The notes under the pieces: generated by a model | The model's database searches: none | What the model was told of the DNA's origin: nothing | The model's input: the letters and a program-made list of their open reading frames with translations, nothing else | In this document: positions 1-7,914 of the stretch, one piece after another | Numbering within the stretch: position 1 is the stretch's first letter | Layout of the letters: every line of letters starts with the position of its first letter | Program-made: the position numbers and the translations under genes | NCBI RefSeq assembly: GCF_000980895.1 | Contig: NZ_LAZX01000093.1 | Coordinates: 1-64,000, forward strand | From: Sphingomonas sp. Ag1 | Lineage (GTDB): Bacteria > Pseudomonadota > Alphaproteobacteria > Sphingomonadales > Sphingomonadaceae | Direction of reading: 5' to 3' | Length of the DNA: 64,000 nt

Positions 1-1
1 G

Positions 2-2191
2 CCGCCGCCCGCGCCCAAGCCGACCCCGGCGCCGCCGCCTGCACCCCCGGTGCTGGGCCGCGACCCGTCGATGCCGGCCCCGCGCCGCTTCTCGCCGGTG
101 GCACGTCCGGAGATTCCGAAGCCGCAGCCAAAGCCCGAGCCGAAGCCAGCGCCGGTCGCGGCAGCAGCCTCGACAGCCAGCGGATCGTCGGCCGGATCGT
201 CCTCGCCGCAGCAGCGCAACCTGCCGTCGGGGCAGGCGACGCCGCGCAACAATGCGGCGCCGGCGCGTCCGCAGCAGCGCGACCGCAAGGGCGACGAGCG
301 TCGTGGCGGCAAGCTGACGGTTACCCGCGCGCTGAACGAGGATGGCGCACGCGCCCGTTCGCTCGCCGCGCTGAAGCGTGCGCGCGAAAAGGAAAAGCGT
401 GGCTGGACCGGCCCGCGCGAACCGCAGGCCAAGCAGGTCCGCGACGTTCAGGTGCCGGAGGCGATCACCGTCCAGGAGCTGGCGAACCGCATGGCGGAAC
501 GCGGCGCTGACCTGGTGAAGGCGCTGTTCAAGATGGGTTCGCCCGTCACCATGACGCAGACGATCGACCAGGATACGGCCGAGCTGCTGGTCACCGAATT
601 CGGCCACAATGTCGTGCGCGTCAGCGACAGCGACATCGATCTGGTGCTGGATACCGCGCCGGACGCCGAGGCCGATCTGAAGCCGCGTCCGCCGGTCGTG
701 ACGATCATGGGCCACGTTGACCATGGCAAGACCAGCCTGCTTGACGCGCTGCGCGGCACCGACGTGGTGCGCGGCGAGGCCGGTGGCATCACGCAGCATA
801 TCGGCGCCTATCAGGTGACGCTGAAGGACAAGTCGAAGATCACCTTCCTCGACACGCCGGGCCACGAGGCGTTCAGCGCCATGCGTGCGCGTGGTGCCGA
901 CGTCACCGATATCGTGGTGCTGGTGGTTGCCGCAGACGACGGGCTGATGCCGCAGACGATCGAGGCGATCAATCACACCAAGGCGGCCGGCAAGCCGATG
1001 ATCGTGGCGATCAACAAGATCGACAAGCACGATGCCAATGCCCAGCGCGTGCGCGAGCGCCTGCTGGAGCATGACATCCAGGTCGAGGCGATGGGCGGCG
1101 AGACGCAGGACGTCGAGGTCTCCGCGCTGAAGAAGACCGGCCTCGACGAGCTGATCGAGAAGATCCAGCTGCAGGCCGAGCTGATGGACCTGAAGGCCAA
1201 CCCCGACCGCGATGCCGAAGGCAGCGTGATCGAGGCGAAGCTGGACAAGGGCCGTGGCCCGGTTGCCACCGTGCTCGTCACCCGCGGCACGCTGAAGGTC
1301 GGCGACGTGTTCGTCGTCGGCGCGGAAAGCGGCAAGGTGCGTGCGATGGTCGACGACAAGGGTCGCCAGCTGAAGGAAGCGGGCCCGTCGACGCCGGTCG
1401 AGGTGCTCGGCATTTCGGGCACGCCGTCGGCTGGTGACCAGCTGCAGGTGGTCGAGAGCGAAGCGCGGGCACGCGAAGTGGCGGAATATCGCCAGGGCGT
1501 GCTGACGCAGAAGCGCACGACCGCGGCGCCGGCGAGCCTCGAGAGCATGTTCTCTGCGCTGGCAGCGAACAAGGCGATCGAATATCCGCTGGTGGTGAAG
1601 GCGGATACGCAAGGGACCGTCGAGGCGATCGTCGCCGCGATCAACAAGATCTCGACCGACGACATCCGCGCGCGCATCCTGCATTCGGGCGTCGGCGGCA
1701 TCACCGAGAGCGACGTGAACGCGGCTGCGGCCTCGGGCGCGCCGATCATCGGCTTCCACGTGCGTGCCAATGCCAAGGCGCGCGAGATCGCCGAGCGGCA
1801 CAAGGTGGCGTTGAAATATTATGACGTCATCTATGACCTGATCGACGAGATCCGCGCCGGCATGGCGGGCGAGCTTGGCCCCGAGGCGTTCGAGACGGTC
1901 GTTGGCCGCGCCGAAATCCGCGAGGTCTTCTCGGCCGGCAAGCACGGCAAGGCCGCCGGTCTTCTGGTGGTCGAGGGTGTCATCCGCAAGGCGCTCAAGG
2001 CCCGCATCACGCGCAACGACGTCATTATCTACAATGGCGAAATTGCGTCGCTGCGACGCTTCAAGGACGACGTTCCGGAAGTTCGCGCTGGTCTGGAATG
2101 CGGTGTGACGTTCACGCAGAACTTCACCGACATCCGCCCGGGCGACTTCCTCGAAACGTTCGAGGTCGAGCTGCGCGAACGCACGCTGTAA
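2..2191 (+). CDS. infB: Translation initiation factor IF-2, 5' end outside window
   Basis: GTPase that brings initiator tRNA to the 30S subunit and promotes subunit joining. The frame is open from base 2, so the N-terminus lies upstream; GTG at 50 is only an internal valine. What is visible starts with a Pro/Ala-rich linker, then the IF2 N-terminal region. The G domain begins with GHVDHGKT at 710, followed by [12 protein letters not shown] and SALK. Domain II and the C-terminal initiator-tRNA-binding domain follow, ending in a normal stop. rbfA lies 44 bases downstream in the same direction, as in many bacteria. Confidence 0.97.
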   Translation, partial: PPPAPKPTPAPPPAPPVLGRDPSMPAPRRFSPVARPEIPKPQPKPEPKPAPVAAAASTASGSSAGSSSPQQRNLPSGQATPRNNAAPARPQQRDRKGDERRGGKLTVTRALNEDGARARSLAALKRAREKEKRGWTGPREPQAKQVRDVQVPEAITVQELANRMAERGADLVKALFKMGSPVTMTQTIDQDTAELLVTEFGHNVVRVSDSDIDLVLDTAPDAEADLKPRPPVVTIMGHVDHGKTSLLDALRGTDVVRGEAGGITQHIGAYQVTLKDKSKITFLDTPGHEAFSAMRARGADVTDIVVLVVAADDGLMPQTIEAINHTKAAGKPMIVAINKIDKHDANAQRVRERLLEHDIQVEAMGGETQDVEVSALKKTGLDELIEKIQLQAELMDLKANPDRDAEGSVIEAKLDKGRGPVATVLVTRGTLKVGDVFVVGAESGKVRAMVDDKGRQLKEAGPSTPVEVLGISGTPSAGDQLQVVESEARAREVAEYRQGVLTQKRTTAAPASLESMFSALAANKAIEYPLVVKADTQGTVEAIVAAINKISTDDIRARILHSGVGGITESDVNAAAASGAPIIGFHVRANAKAREIAERHKVALKYYDVIYDLIDEIRAGMAGELGPEAFETVVGRAEIREVFSAGKHGKAAGLLVVEGVIRKALKARITRNDVIIYNGEIASLRRFKDDVPEVRAGLECGVTFTQNFTDIRPGDFLETFEVELRERTL

Positions 2192-2200
2192 GGACATGAA

Positions 2201-2225
2201 CCCTCTCCCCCAGGCGGGGAGAGGG
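2201..2225 (+). repeat. Perfect 10-bp hairpin between infB and rbfA
   Basis: CCCTCTCCCC (2201-2210) pairs perfectly with GGGGAGAGGG (2216-2225) around a 5-base loop. There is no T tract, so it is a poor terminator. The purine-rich right arm runs into the purine stretch AGGGGAG that would serve as ribosome binding site for rbfA (ATG at 2236). The hairpin could therefore affect rbfA translation, or be a dispersed genomic repeat; the sequence alone does not decide. Confidence 0.7.
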
Positions 2226-2235
2226 GAGTCTCACG

Positions 2236-2625
2236 ATGACCGATCAACCAGAAAAATCCGTCCGTACCCTGCGCGTTGGCGAACAGGTGCGTCATATCCT
2301 GTCGGAGATCCTGCAACGCGGCGACGTGCATGACGAGGTGCTGACGACTCACCTGGTGAGCATCACCGAAGTGCGCATGTCCCCCGACCTGCGCCATGCG
2401 ACGGTGTTCGTGAAGCCGCTGCTGGGCAAGGACGAGGAAGCGGTGCTGAAGGCGCTGCGTACCAACACCGCCTATCTGCAGCGCGAAGTCGCGCGGCGGG
2501 TGAAGATGAAATATGCCGCGCGCCTGAAGTTCCTGAGCGACGAGAGCTTCGACGAGGGCAGCCATATCGACCAGCTGCTGCGATCGCCCACCGTGGCGCG
2601 CGATCTGGACGCCGGCGGGGAATAA
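2236..2625 (+). CDS. rbfA: Ribosome-binding factor A
   Basis: Late 16S rRNA maturation factor that binds the immature 30S subunit; needed for growth in the cold in studied bacteria. The 129-residue protein has the usual length and the KH-like fold pattern, with the conserved R-V-x-E-x-V-R start region ([15 protein letters not shown]) and the DLRHATVFV strand. It follows infB in the same direction. The ribosome binding site overlaps the intergenic hairpin. Downstream, the usual partner truB is displaced by five other genes. Confidence 0.95.
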   Translation: MTDQPEKSVRTLRVGEQVRHILSEILQRGDVHDEVLTTHLVSITEVRMSPDLRHATVFVKPLLGKDEEAVLKALRTNTAYLQREVARRVKMKYAARLKFLSDESFDEGSHIDQLLRSPTVARDLDAGGE

Positions 2626-2630
2626 GCCGC

Positions 2631-2650
2631 CGGCTGCCAATCAGCAGCCG
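2631..2650. terminator. Hairpin shared by convergent rbfA and HAD gene
   Basis: CGGCTGC (2631-2637) pairs with GCAGCCG (2644-2650) with a 6-base loop. It sits at the meeting point of rbfA and the reverse HAD gene and overlaps the HAD stop codon. No T run is present, so termination in either direction is a guess from position and symmetry. Confidence 0.4.
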
Positions 2651-3366
2651 AGCTTTCCCGCCAGGTCGGTGAGGCTGTCGGCGGACCATTCCCAATCCTG
2701 CGCCAGGTTCGCATCGGGGGCGGGGCGGCCGCCATATTCCATCGGGCGTGACACGAAGGCGGTTTTGAGCCCGCAGGCGCGCGCGGCCGCGAGGTCGCTG
2801 TGGTGTGCGGCGACCAGGCACACCTCCTGCGGCGACAGGCCCAGGACTTCTGCGGTGCCGAGATAGGCGCGCGGATCGGGTTTGTAGGCGCGAGTGACTT
2901 CGGCACCCATGATCGCGTCCCAGGGCAAACGACCGCGCCGCGCCATGTCGAGCATCAGCGCGATATTGCCGTTCGACAAGGTGACGATCGGGAAGCGGCC
3001 CTTGAGGCGCGTCAGCCCCTCGACCGAGTCGGGCCACGGCGCAAGGCGGCGCCAGGCGAAGGTCCAGTCCTGCAGCAGGCCATCGTCGAGCGTGGCTGGA
3101 TCGACACCAGCGTCCGTCAGCGTTTCGTCGAGCATCTCGCGGTGGAGCACATCAAGGATCGTGAAGTCGCGGCCAGACTTGGCATAGGCCGCCATGCCGG
3201 TGAGATAGCGGCGGCGCCAATTGTCGGTGAAGGTGGCGGGATCGAGGTCGGCGCGGCCGATGCGCGCGAGGAAATCGGCGGATTCGGCGGTGATGCTGGT
3301 GCGCCAGTCGACCACCGTTCCGAACACGTCGAACGCAAGCACCTTCGGCAAATCGGACCCGGCCAT
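2641..3366 (-). CDS. Haloacid dehalogenase type II (HAD superfamily)
   Basis: HAD hydrolase of 241 residues, close to the usual length of L-2-haloacid dehalogenases. The nucleophile motif is FDVFGTVVD near residue 13. The SNGN segment, the lysine in KPDPRAY and the acidic loop VAAHHSDLAAA are the remaining HAD motifs. The family hydrolyses C-halogen bonds of 2-haloacids through an aspartyl ester, but many members act on other substrates. The loop reads AAHHSD rather than the S-x-N-x-x-D form of characterised dehalogenases, so the substrate is open. It is transcribed against rbfA and divergently from purT. Confidence 0.85.
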   Translation of the reverse strand: MAGSDLPKVLAFDVFGTVVDWRTSITAESADFLARIGRADLDPATFTDNWRRRYLTGMAAYAKSGRDFTILDVLHREMLDETLTDAGVDPATLDDGLLQDWTFAWRRLAPWPDSVEGLTRLKGRFPIVTLSNGNIALMLDMARRGRLPWDAIMGAEVTRAYKPDPRAYLGTAEVLGLSPQEVCLVAAHHSDLAAARACGLKTAFVSRPMEYGGRPAPDANLAQDWEWSADSLTDLAGKLGC

Positions 3367-3470
3367 GTATCCTCCCGTCTGTTTCGCCGGGTGCTACGAG
3401 TGATGCCCCCCGTGGACAAGCCGCGTTGATCGGGCCACTCACGCGACCGGCAACAGCAAGGCGGTGCGGC

Positions 3471-4643
3471 ATGGCGTTCACGGCAACAATCCTTCTGCTC
3501 GGTTCGGGCGAGCTTGGGCGCGAGTTCGTGATCTCGGCCAAGCGGCTGGGCTGCTATGTCATCGCCTGCGACAGCTATGACGGCGCGCCGGCGATGCAGG
3601 TGGCGGATGCGCGCGAGATATTCTCGATGCTCGACGCGGACCTTCTGCGGGCCGCGGTGGAGAAGCATCGGCCCGATTTCGTCGTGCCCGAGGTGGAGGC
3701 GATCCGTACCGAAGTGCTGGCCGAGCTGGAGGCGGCGGGGACGACGATCGTCCCGTCGGCGCGCGCGACGATGATGACGATGAACCGCGACGGCATCCGC
3801 GAAGTGGCGGCGGTCGAGCTGGGGTTGCGCACGTCGCGCTATCGCTATGCCGAGACGCTGGTCGAGGTGCGCGCGGGCGCGGCACACACCGGGCTGCCGT
3901 GCGTGATCAAGCCGGTCATGTCCTCATCGGGCAAGGGGCAGAGCACGGTGCGCGAGGAGGGCGCGCTGGAGGCGGCGTGGGACTATGCGGTGGCCAATAT
4001 GCGCGGTGACCGGGCGCGGGTGATCGTCGAGGAGTTCGTCGATTTCGACTATGAGATCACGCTGCTGACGGTGCGCACGCGCGAGGGCGTCGTCTTCTGC
4101 CCGCCGATCGGCCACAGGCAGGAACGCGGCGATTATCAGGAAAGCTGGCAGCCGGCCGCCATGTCGGAAAAGGCGATCGCCGACGCGCAGGACATGGCGC
4201 GCAAGGTGGTCGACGATTTGGGCGGTTATGGCCTGTTCGGCGTGGAGTTCTTCGTCAAGGATGACGAGGTGATCTTTTCCGAATTGTCACCGCGCCCGCA
4301 TGACACGGGGATGGTGACGCTGATCTCGCAATCGCTGAGCGAGTTCGACCTGCACGCCCGCGCGATCCTTGGCCTGCCGATCCCGACGCTGACCAGCTAC
4401 GGCCCGTCCGCCTCCGCAGTGATCCTGGCGGATCGCGCGTCGGACACGGTGCGCTATGACGGCATCGCCGAGGCGCTGGCTACACCGGGGGGCGACGTGG
4501 ACGTGCGGATTTTCGCCAAGCCGACGACACGGCCCTATCGCCGCATGGGCGTGGCGCTGGCGCGCGCCGCGACCACCGACGACGCCCGGCGCATTGCGGC
4601 CGAGGCGGCGTCGAAGGTTCAGCTTAGCTACGATCCGGCTTAG
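3471..4643 (+). CDS. purT: Formate-dependent phosphoribosylglycinamide formyltransferase (PurT)
   Basis: ATP-grasp enzyme that makes formyl-GAR from GAR, ATP and formate, a folate-independent route for the third purine step. The N-terminal nucleotide site (LLGSGELGREF), the ATP-grasp segment VIKPVMSSSGKGQS and the metal-site region FSELSPRPHDTGMVT match the family strongly. I chose ATG at 3471 because AAGGCGG lies six bases upstream; the frame also allows TTG at 3426. The stop overlaps that of the convergent DUF4126 gene by four bases. Confidence 0.95.
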   Translation: MAFTATILLLGSGELGREFVISAKRLGCYVIACDSYDGAPAMQVADAREIFSMLDADLLRAAVEKHRPDFVVPEVEAIRTEVLAELEAAGTTIVPSARATMMTMNRDGIREVAAVELGLRTSRYRYAETLVEVRAGAAHTGLPCVIKPVMSSSGKGQSTVREEGALEAAWDYAVANMRGDRARVIVEEFVDFDYEITLLTVRTREGVVFCPPIGHRQERGDYQESWQPAAMSEKAIADAQDMARKVVDDLGGYGLFGVEFFVKDDEVIFSELSPRPHDTGMVTLISQSLSEFDLHARAILGLPIPTLTSYGPSASAVILADRASDTVRYDGIAEALATPGGDVDVRIFAKPTTRPYRRMGVALARAATTDDARRIAAEAASKVQLSYDPA

Positions 4644-5104
4644 GCAGCGCGCTTGACGAGGCGCGGGTCGGCGGCGGCGACGCCGGTGGCGAGCACCAGC
4701 GCATCCTCGACGAAGCCGGTGGCGGTCTGGCCATAGCGGCGAAGCGCGGCCATGCGGATGCGCCAGCCGATGTAGGAACTGGCAAGTGCCGTGCCGAGCG
4801 CGACCGCGGCGCCGGTCACCCGTTGCCCCTTGGGCGCCAGCGCCGCGCCGGCATAGGCGGAGGTGACGCTGCGCACGGCAAGGCCGATCGGCACGATCCG
4901 GTCGGGTGCGGTCTTCTGCTTGTCGCCCGCCATTTCCGCGGCGCTGAAGGCGACGGCGCCCCAGGCGATCAGCGGGTTCTTGAACAATTTGGCGAGCGGC
5001 ATGTCATCGGGCAGCGCGCCGCGACGGCCGGCGGCGGCGAGCGCGGCGAGCGGCACGATCCCGCGCTGACCCGCGGCCAGCCCGATGAGGTAGGAACGAA
5101 GCAT
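4640..5104 (-). CDS. DUF4126-like small membrane protein
   Basis: Protein of 154 residues starting MLRSYLIGLAAGQRG, rich in Ala, Gly and Leu, with several short hydrophobic stretches. The start and overall pattern resemble DUF4126 family proteins found in Sphingomonas. Function unknown. ATG at 5104 was preferred over longer in-frame starts because the longer N-terminus would run into the divergent tdk promoter and is not hydrophobic in a meaningful way. It overlaps the purT stop by four bases tail to tail. Confidence 0.75.
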   Translation of the reverse strand: MLRSYLIGLAAGQRGIVPLAALAAAGRRGALPDDMPLAKLFKNPLIAWGAVAFSAAEMAGDKQKTAPDRIVPIGLAVRSVTSAYAGAALAPKGQRVTGAAVALGTALASSYIGWRIRMAALRRYGQTATGFVEDALVLATGVAAADPRLVKRAA

Positions 5105-5122
5105 CGGCGAATTCCTCGTGTG

Positions 5123-5134
5123 GTTCGCGCGAAC
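5123..5134. promoter_or_regulatory. 12-bp perfect palindrome in a divergent promoter region
   Basis: GTTCGCGCGAAC is perfectly self-complementary. It lies between the start of the reverse DUF4126 gene (5104) and tdk (5229), where an operator would be expected. It does not fit the direct repeat GTTC-N7-GTTC used by alphaproteobacterial LexA. No binding protein can be named. Confidence 0.35.
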
Positions 5135-5228
5135 AATCGCTGGGAGCGGTTTCGTATCCCGCACGAGCTGCAAAACGGGCGGCAGGAAAATAGTGGCGCG
5201 GCGCGCGCCGATGGGGAACAGCAACGCG

Positions 5229-5825
5229 ATGGCCAAGCTCTATTTCTATTATGCCAGCATGAATGCGGGGAAATCGACCAACCTGCTGCAGGCCGATTTC
5301 AACTATCGCGAGCGCGGCATGGCGACGATGCTGTTCACCGCCGCGATCGATGATCGCTTTGCGGCGGGCACGATTACCTCGCGCATCGGCCTGTCGGCGC
5401 CGGCGACGATGTTCGACGCGAGCACCAATATCGCCGCCTGCGTGCTCGATCGCCACGCCGAGGAGACGGTGGCGTGCGTGCTGGTGGACGAGGCGCAGTT
5501 CCTGACGGCGGCGCAGGTCGATCAGCTCGCGCGGCTGGCGGATGTCGATGGCATTCCGGTGCTGGCCTATGGCCTGCGCACCGATTTCCAGGGGGCGTTG
5601 TTTGAGGGATCGGCGCGGCTGTTGGCGCTGGCCGACGCGCTGATCGAGATAAAGTCGGTTTGCGAATGCGGGCGCAAGGCGACCATGAACCTTCGGGTCG
5701 ACGCCAAGGGGCGCCCGGTCGCGGCGGGGGCGCAGACGGTGATCGGCGGGAACGACCGCTATGTCGCCTTGTGCCGGCGGCATTTCACCGCCGCGCTGGA
5801 ATTGGGCGCCGCGGGCCAGGCGTGA
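5229..5825 (+). CDS. tdk: Thymidine kinase
   Basis: Type II thymidine kinase, ATP-dependent phosphorylation of thymidine in the salvage pathway. The 198-residue protein has the P-loop ASMNAGKST at residues 9-17, the catalytic glutamate in VDEAQF (about residue 88), and the C-terminal zinc site with CECG and a later CRRHF pair. ATG at 5229 gives the normal N-terminus MAKLYFYY; longer forms from 5118 add unrelated residues. The M50 protease gene follows 51 bases downstream on the same strand. Confidence 0.95.
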   Translation: MAKLYFYYASMNAGKSTNLLQADFNYRERGMATMLFTAAIDDRFAAGTITSRIGLSAPATMFDASTNIAACVLDRHAEETVACVLVDEAQFLTAAQVDQLARLADVDGIPVLAYGLRTDFQGALFEGSARLLALADALIEIKSVCECGRKATMNLRVDAKGRPVAAGAQTVIGGNDRYVALCRRHFTAALELGAAGQA

Positions 5826-5876
5826 CACGCGGGGGCGCTGGCGCTCGCTCGCCCGCCCCCCTATCTCGCCGGCATC

Positions 5877-6563
5877 ATGACACCCGACAATCCCATCTAC
5901 GCCGCGGCGGTGTGGATCATTCCGCTGATCATCGCGATCGTCTTTCACGAGGTGGCGCATGGCCTGATGGCGCGTGCGCTCGGCGATCCGACCGCGGCGC
6001 AGCTCAACCGGCTGTCGTTCAACCCGATCCGCCATGTCGATCCGATCGGAACCGTGATCCTGCCGCTGGGCCTCGCGCTTGCCAAGGCGCCGGTGTTTGG
6101 ATGGGCCAAGCCGGTGCCGGTGGATGCGCGGCGGCTGCGCAATCCGCGCTGGGGCATGGTGGCGGTGGCGCTCGCCGGGCCGGGGATGAACTTCCTGCTG
6201 GCGGCGGTCGCGGCGATCGCGATCGGTGTTCTTTACGGGCAGATGAGCGGGCCGCCGGAGGGCGTCAGCCAGTTCATCTTCGCGAATCTCGTCAACTTCC
6301 TGCTGATCAACATCTTCCTCGCGGTGTTCAACCTGCTGCCGCTGCCGCCGTTTGACGGCGGGCATGTGGTGGAAGGCGTGCTGCCGCGTCGGCTGGCGGT
6401 GGAATGGGCGAAGCTGGCGCGTTTCGGCTTTCCGCTGATCATCGTCCTCCTGGTGGTGGTGCCGATGATCTGGCCGAGCGCGAGCATCGTGGGCAAGATC
6501 GTCGGCCCGCCCGCCGACTGGCTGGTGCGCCAGTATCTCGCCTTTGCGCAGCTGTTTGCCTGA
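5877..6563 (+). CDS. Site-2 protease family (M50) membrane metalloprotease
   Basis: Polytopic membrane protein of 228 residues with the zinc motif HEVAH at 24-28 inside a hydrophobic helix and the third ligand region NLLPLPPFDGG near 152-162. This is the compact YwhC/SpoIVFB-like form of the family, without a PDZ domain. Such proteases cut transmembrane substrates, but the substrate here is unknown. It is 11 bases upstream of truB, so the two are probably cotranscribed. Confidence 0.92.
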   Translation: MTPDNPIYAAAVWIIPLIIAIVFHEVAHGLMARALGDPTAAQLNRLSFNPIRHVDPIGTVILPLGLALAKAPVFGWAKPVPVDARRLRNPRWGMVAVALAGPGMNFLLAAVAAIAIGVLYGQMSGPPEGVSQFIFANLVNFLLINIFLAVFNLLPLPPFDGGHVVEGVLPRRLAVEWAKLARFGFPLIIVLLVVVPMIWPSASIVGKIVGPPADWLVRQYLAFAQLFA

Positions 6564-6574
6564 GGACCCCTGAC

Positions 6575-7468
6575 ATGCATGGATGGCTGATCCTCGACAA
6601 GCCGCTGGGGCTTGGATCGACTCAGGGCGTGAGCGCGGTGAAGCGGGCGCTGCGCGAGGGCGGATATGGCAAGGCGAAAGTGGGGCACGGCGGCACGCTG
6701 GACCCGCTGGCGTCGGGCGTGCTTCCGATCGCGCTGGGCGAGGCGACGAAGCTTGCCGGGCGGATGCTCGACAGCGACAAGGTGTACGACTTCACCATCC
6801 GCTTCGGGGCGCAGACCGATACGCTGGACGCGGAGGGGAAGGTGATCGCGACCAGCGAGGTGCGCCCGACGCGCGAGGCGCTGGCCGCCGTGCTGGCGGA
6901 CTTCACCGGGCCGATCGAGCAGATGCCGCCGGCCTTCTCCGCGCTGAAGGTCGACGGGCAGCGTGCCTATGACCTGGCGCGGGCGGGCGAGGAGGTAGTG
7001 CTCAAGACCCGCGCGGTGACGGTATTCGCGCTGAGCGTCACCGAGGCGGCCGACGCAGGCGCGCTGGAGGAGGCGACGCTGAGCGCGCATGTCTCCAAGG
7101 GCACCTATATCCGCAGCCTCGCGCGGGACATTGCGCTGGCCCTTGGATCGGTGGGGCATGTCACCTATCTCAGAAGGACGAAGGCGGGGCCTTTCGGCCT
7201 TTCGCAGGCGATATCGCTGGACAATTTGAGCGAAGCCGCTAAGGGGCGCACCCTTGAACATATTCTCCTGCCGTTGAGGGCGGGGCTGGACGACATCCCG
7301 GCTCTACCCCTCACGCCCGACCAGGCAGGGGCGCTCCGCCAAGGGCGTGTTCTGGCCGGGATCGTTGCCGACGATGGCCAGTATTTTGCCTGCCTGCACG
7401 ATGTGCCGGTGGCGCTGATCGAGGTCCAGGCCCGCGAGGGTCGTGTCGTCCGCGGCTTCAACCTGTAA
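6575..7468 (+). CDS. truB: tRNA pseudouridine(55) synthase
   Basis: Makes pseudouridine at position 55 of the T loop of tRNAs. The 297-residue protein carries the catalytic motif [12 protein letters not shown] with the nucleophilic Asp at residue 43, and the later [12 protein letters not shown] segment of the family. ATG at 6575 gives the typical start [10 protein letters not shown]. It is followed by rpsO after 19 bases, restoring the common truB-rpsO-pnp order. Confidence 0.96.
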   Translation: MHGWLILDKPLGLGSTQGVSAVKRALREGGYGKAKVGHGGTLDPLASGVLPIALGEATKLAGRMLDSDKVYDFTIRFGAQTDTLDAEGKVIATSEVRPTREALAAVLADFTGPIEQMPPAFSALKVDGQRAYDLARAGEEVVLKTRAVTVFALSVTEAADAGALEEATLSAHVSKGTYIRSLARDIALALGSVGHVTYLRRTKAGPFGLSQAISLDNLSEAAKGRTLEHILLPLRAGLDDIPALPLTPDQAGALRQGRVLAGIVADDGQYFACLHDVPVALIEVQAREGRVVRGFNL

Positions 7469-7487
7469 AGATGTCGAAGGAAAACAC

Positions 7488-7757
7488 ATGTCGATCACTG
7501 CGGAACGCCGCCAGGAACTCATCAAGGATCACGCCCGCGCCGAAGGCGACACCGGTTCGCCGGAAGTTCAGGTCGCGATCCTGACCGAGCGGATCCGGAA
7601 CCTGACCGAGCACTTCAAGGGCCACGCCAAGGACAACCATTCGCGTCGCGGCCTGCTGATGATGGTCAACAAGCGTCGTTCGCTTCTCGACTATCTCCGC
7701 AAGAAGGACGGGGATCGCTACCTCGCCCTCATCGCGAAGCTCGGTCTTCGCAAGTAA
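7488..7757 (+). CDS. rpsO: 30S ribosomal protein S15
   Basis: Primary 16S rRNA binding protein of the 30S platform. The product has 89 residues, the standard size, with the recognisable segments [17 protein letters not shown] and [14 protein letters not shown] and the ending [11 protein letters not shown] at 7488 follows the ribosome binding site GAAGGA. It lies between truB and pnp as in many bacteria, and is followed by a strong hairpin. Confidence 0.98.
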   Translation: MSITAERRQELIKDHARAEGDTGSPEVQVAILTERIRNLTEHFKGHAKDNHSRRGLLMMVNKRRSLLDYLRKKDGDRYLALIAKLGLRK

Positions 7758-7762
7758 TAACG

Positions 7763-7787
7763 GAAGGGCGCCCTTGCGGCGCCCTTC
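7763..7787 (+). terminator. Hairpin after rpsO
   Basis: GAAGGGCGCC (7763-7772) pairs perfectly with GGCGCCCTTC (7778-7787) around a 5-base loop, directly after the rpsO stop. No run of T follows, so it may be a partial terminator or a processing/stability element of the rpsO-pnp transcript. Confidence 0.6.
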
Positions 7788-7853
7788 TCGCATATGCGCT
7801 TCGCGTGTGACGCGAGCGTCCAACGCCAGCGGGCAATAAGGCCCGACTGGCAC

Positions 7854-7869
7854 GAGCCAAGACTGGCTC
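7854..7869 (+). promoter_or_regulatory. pnp: Hairpin in the pnp leader
   Basis: GAGCCA (7854-7859) pairs with TGGCTC (7864-7869) with a 4-base loop, 45 bases before the pnp start. In enterobacteria the pnp leader is a folded RNA cut by RNase III and used for autoregulation by PNPase. Whether this leader works the same way is inference. Confidence 0.35.
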
Positions 7870-7914
7870 AAGCAGGCCCCGGCTGCATAGGGCGGCCGGA
7901 GTGAAGGAAACGAA

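Noticed and set aside
5123..5134. LexA (SOS) box
   Set aside because: Alphaproteobacterial LexA uses the direct repeat GTTC-N7-GTTC. This is an inverted GTTC/GAAC pair without that spacing.
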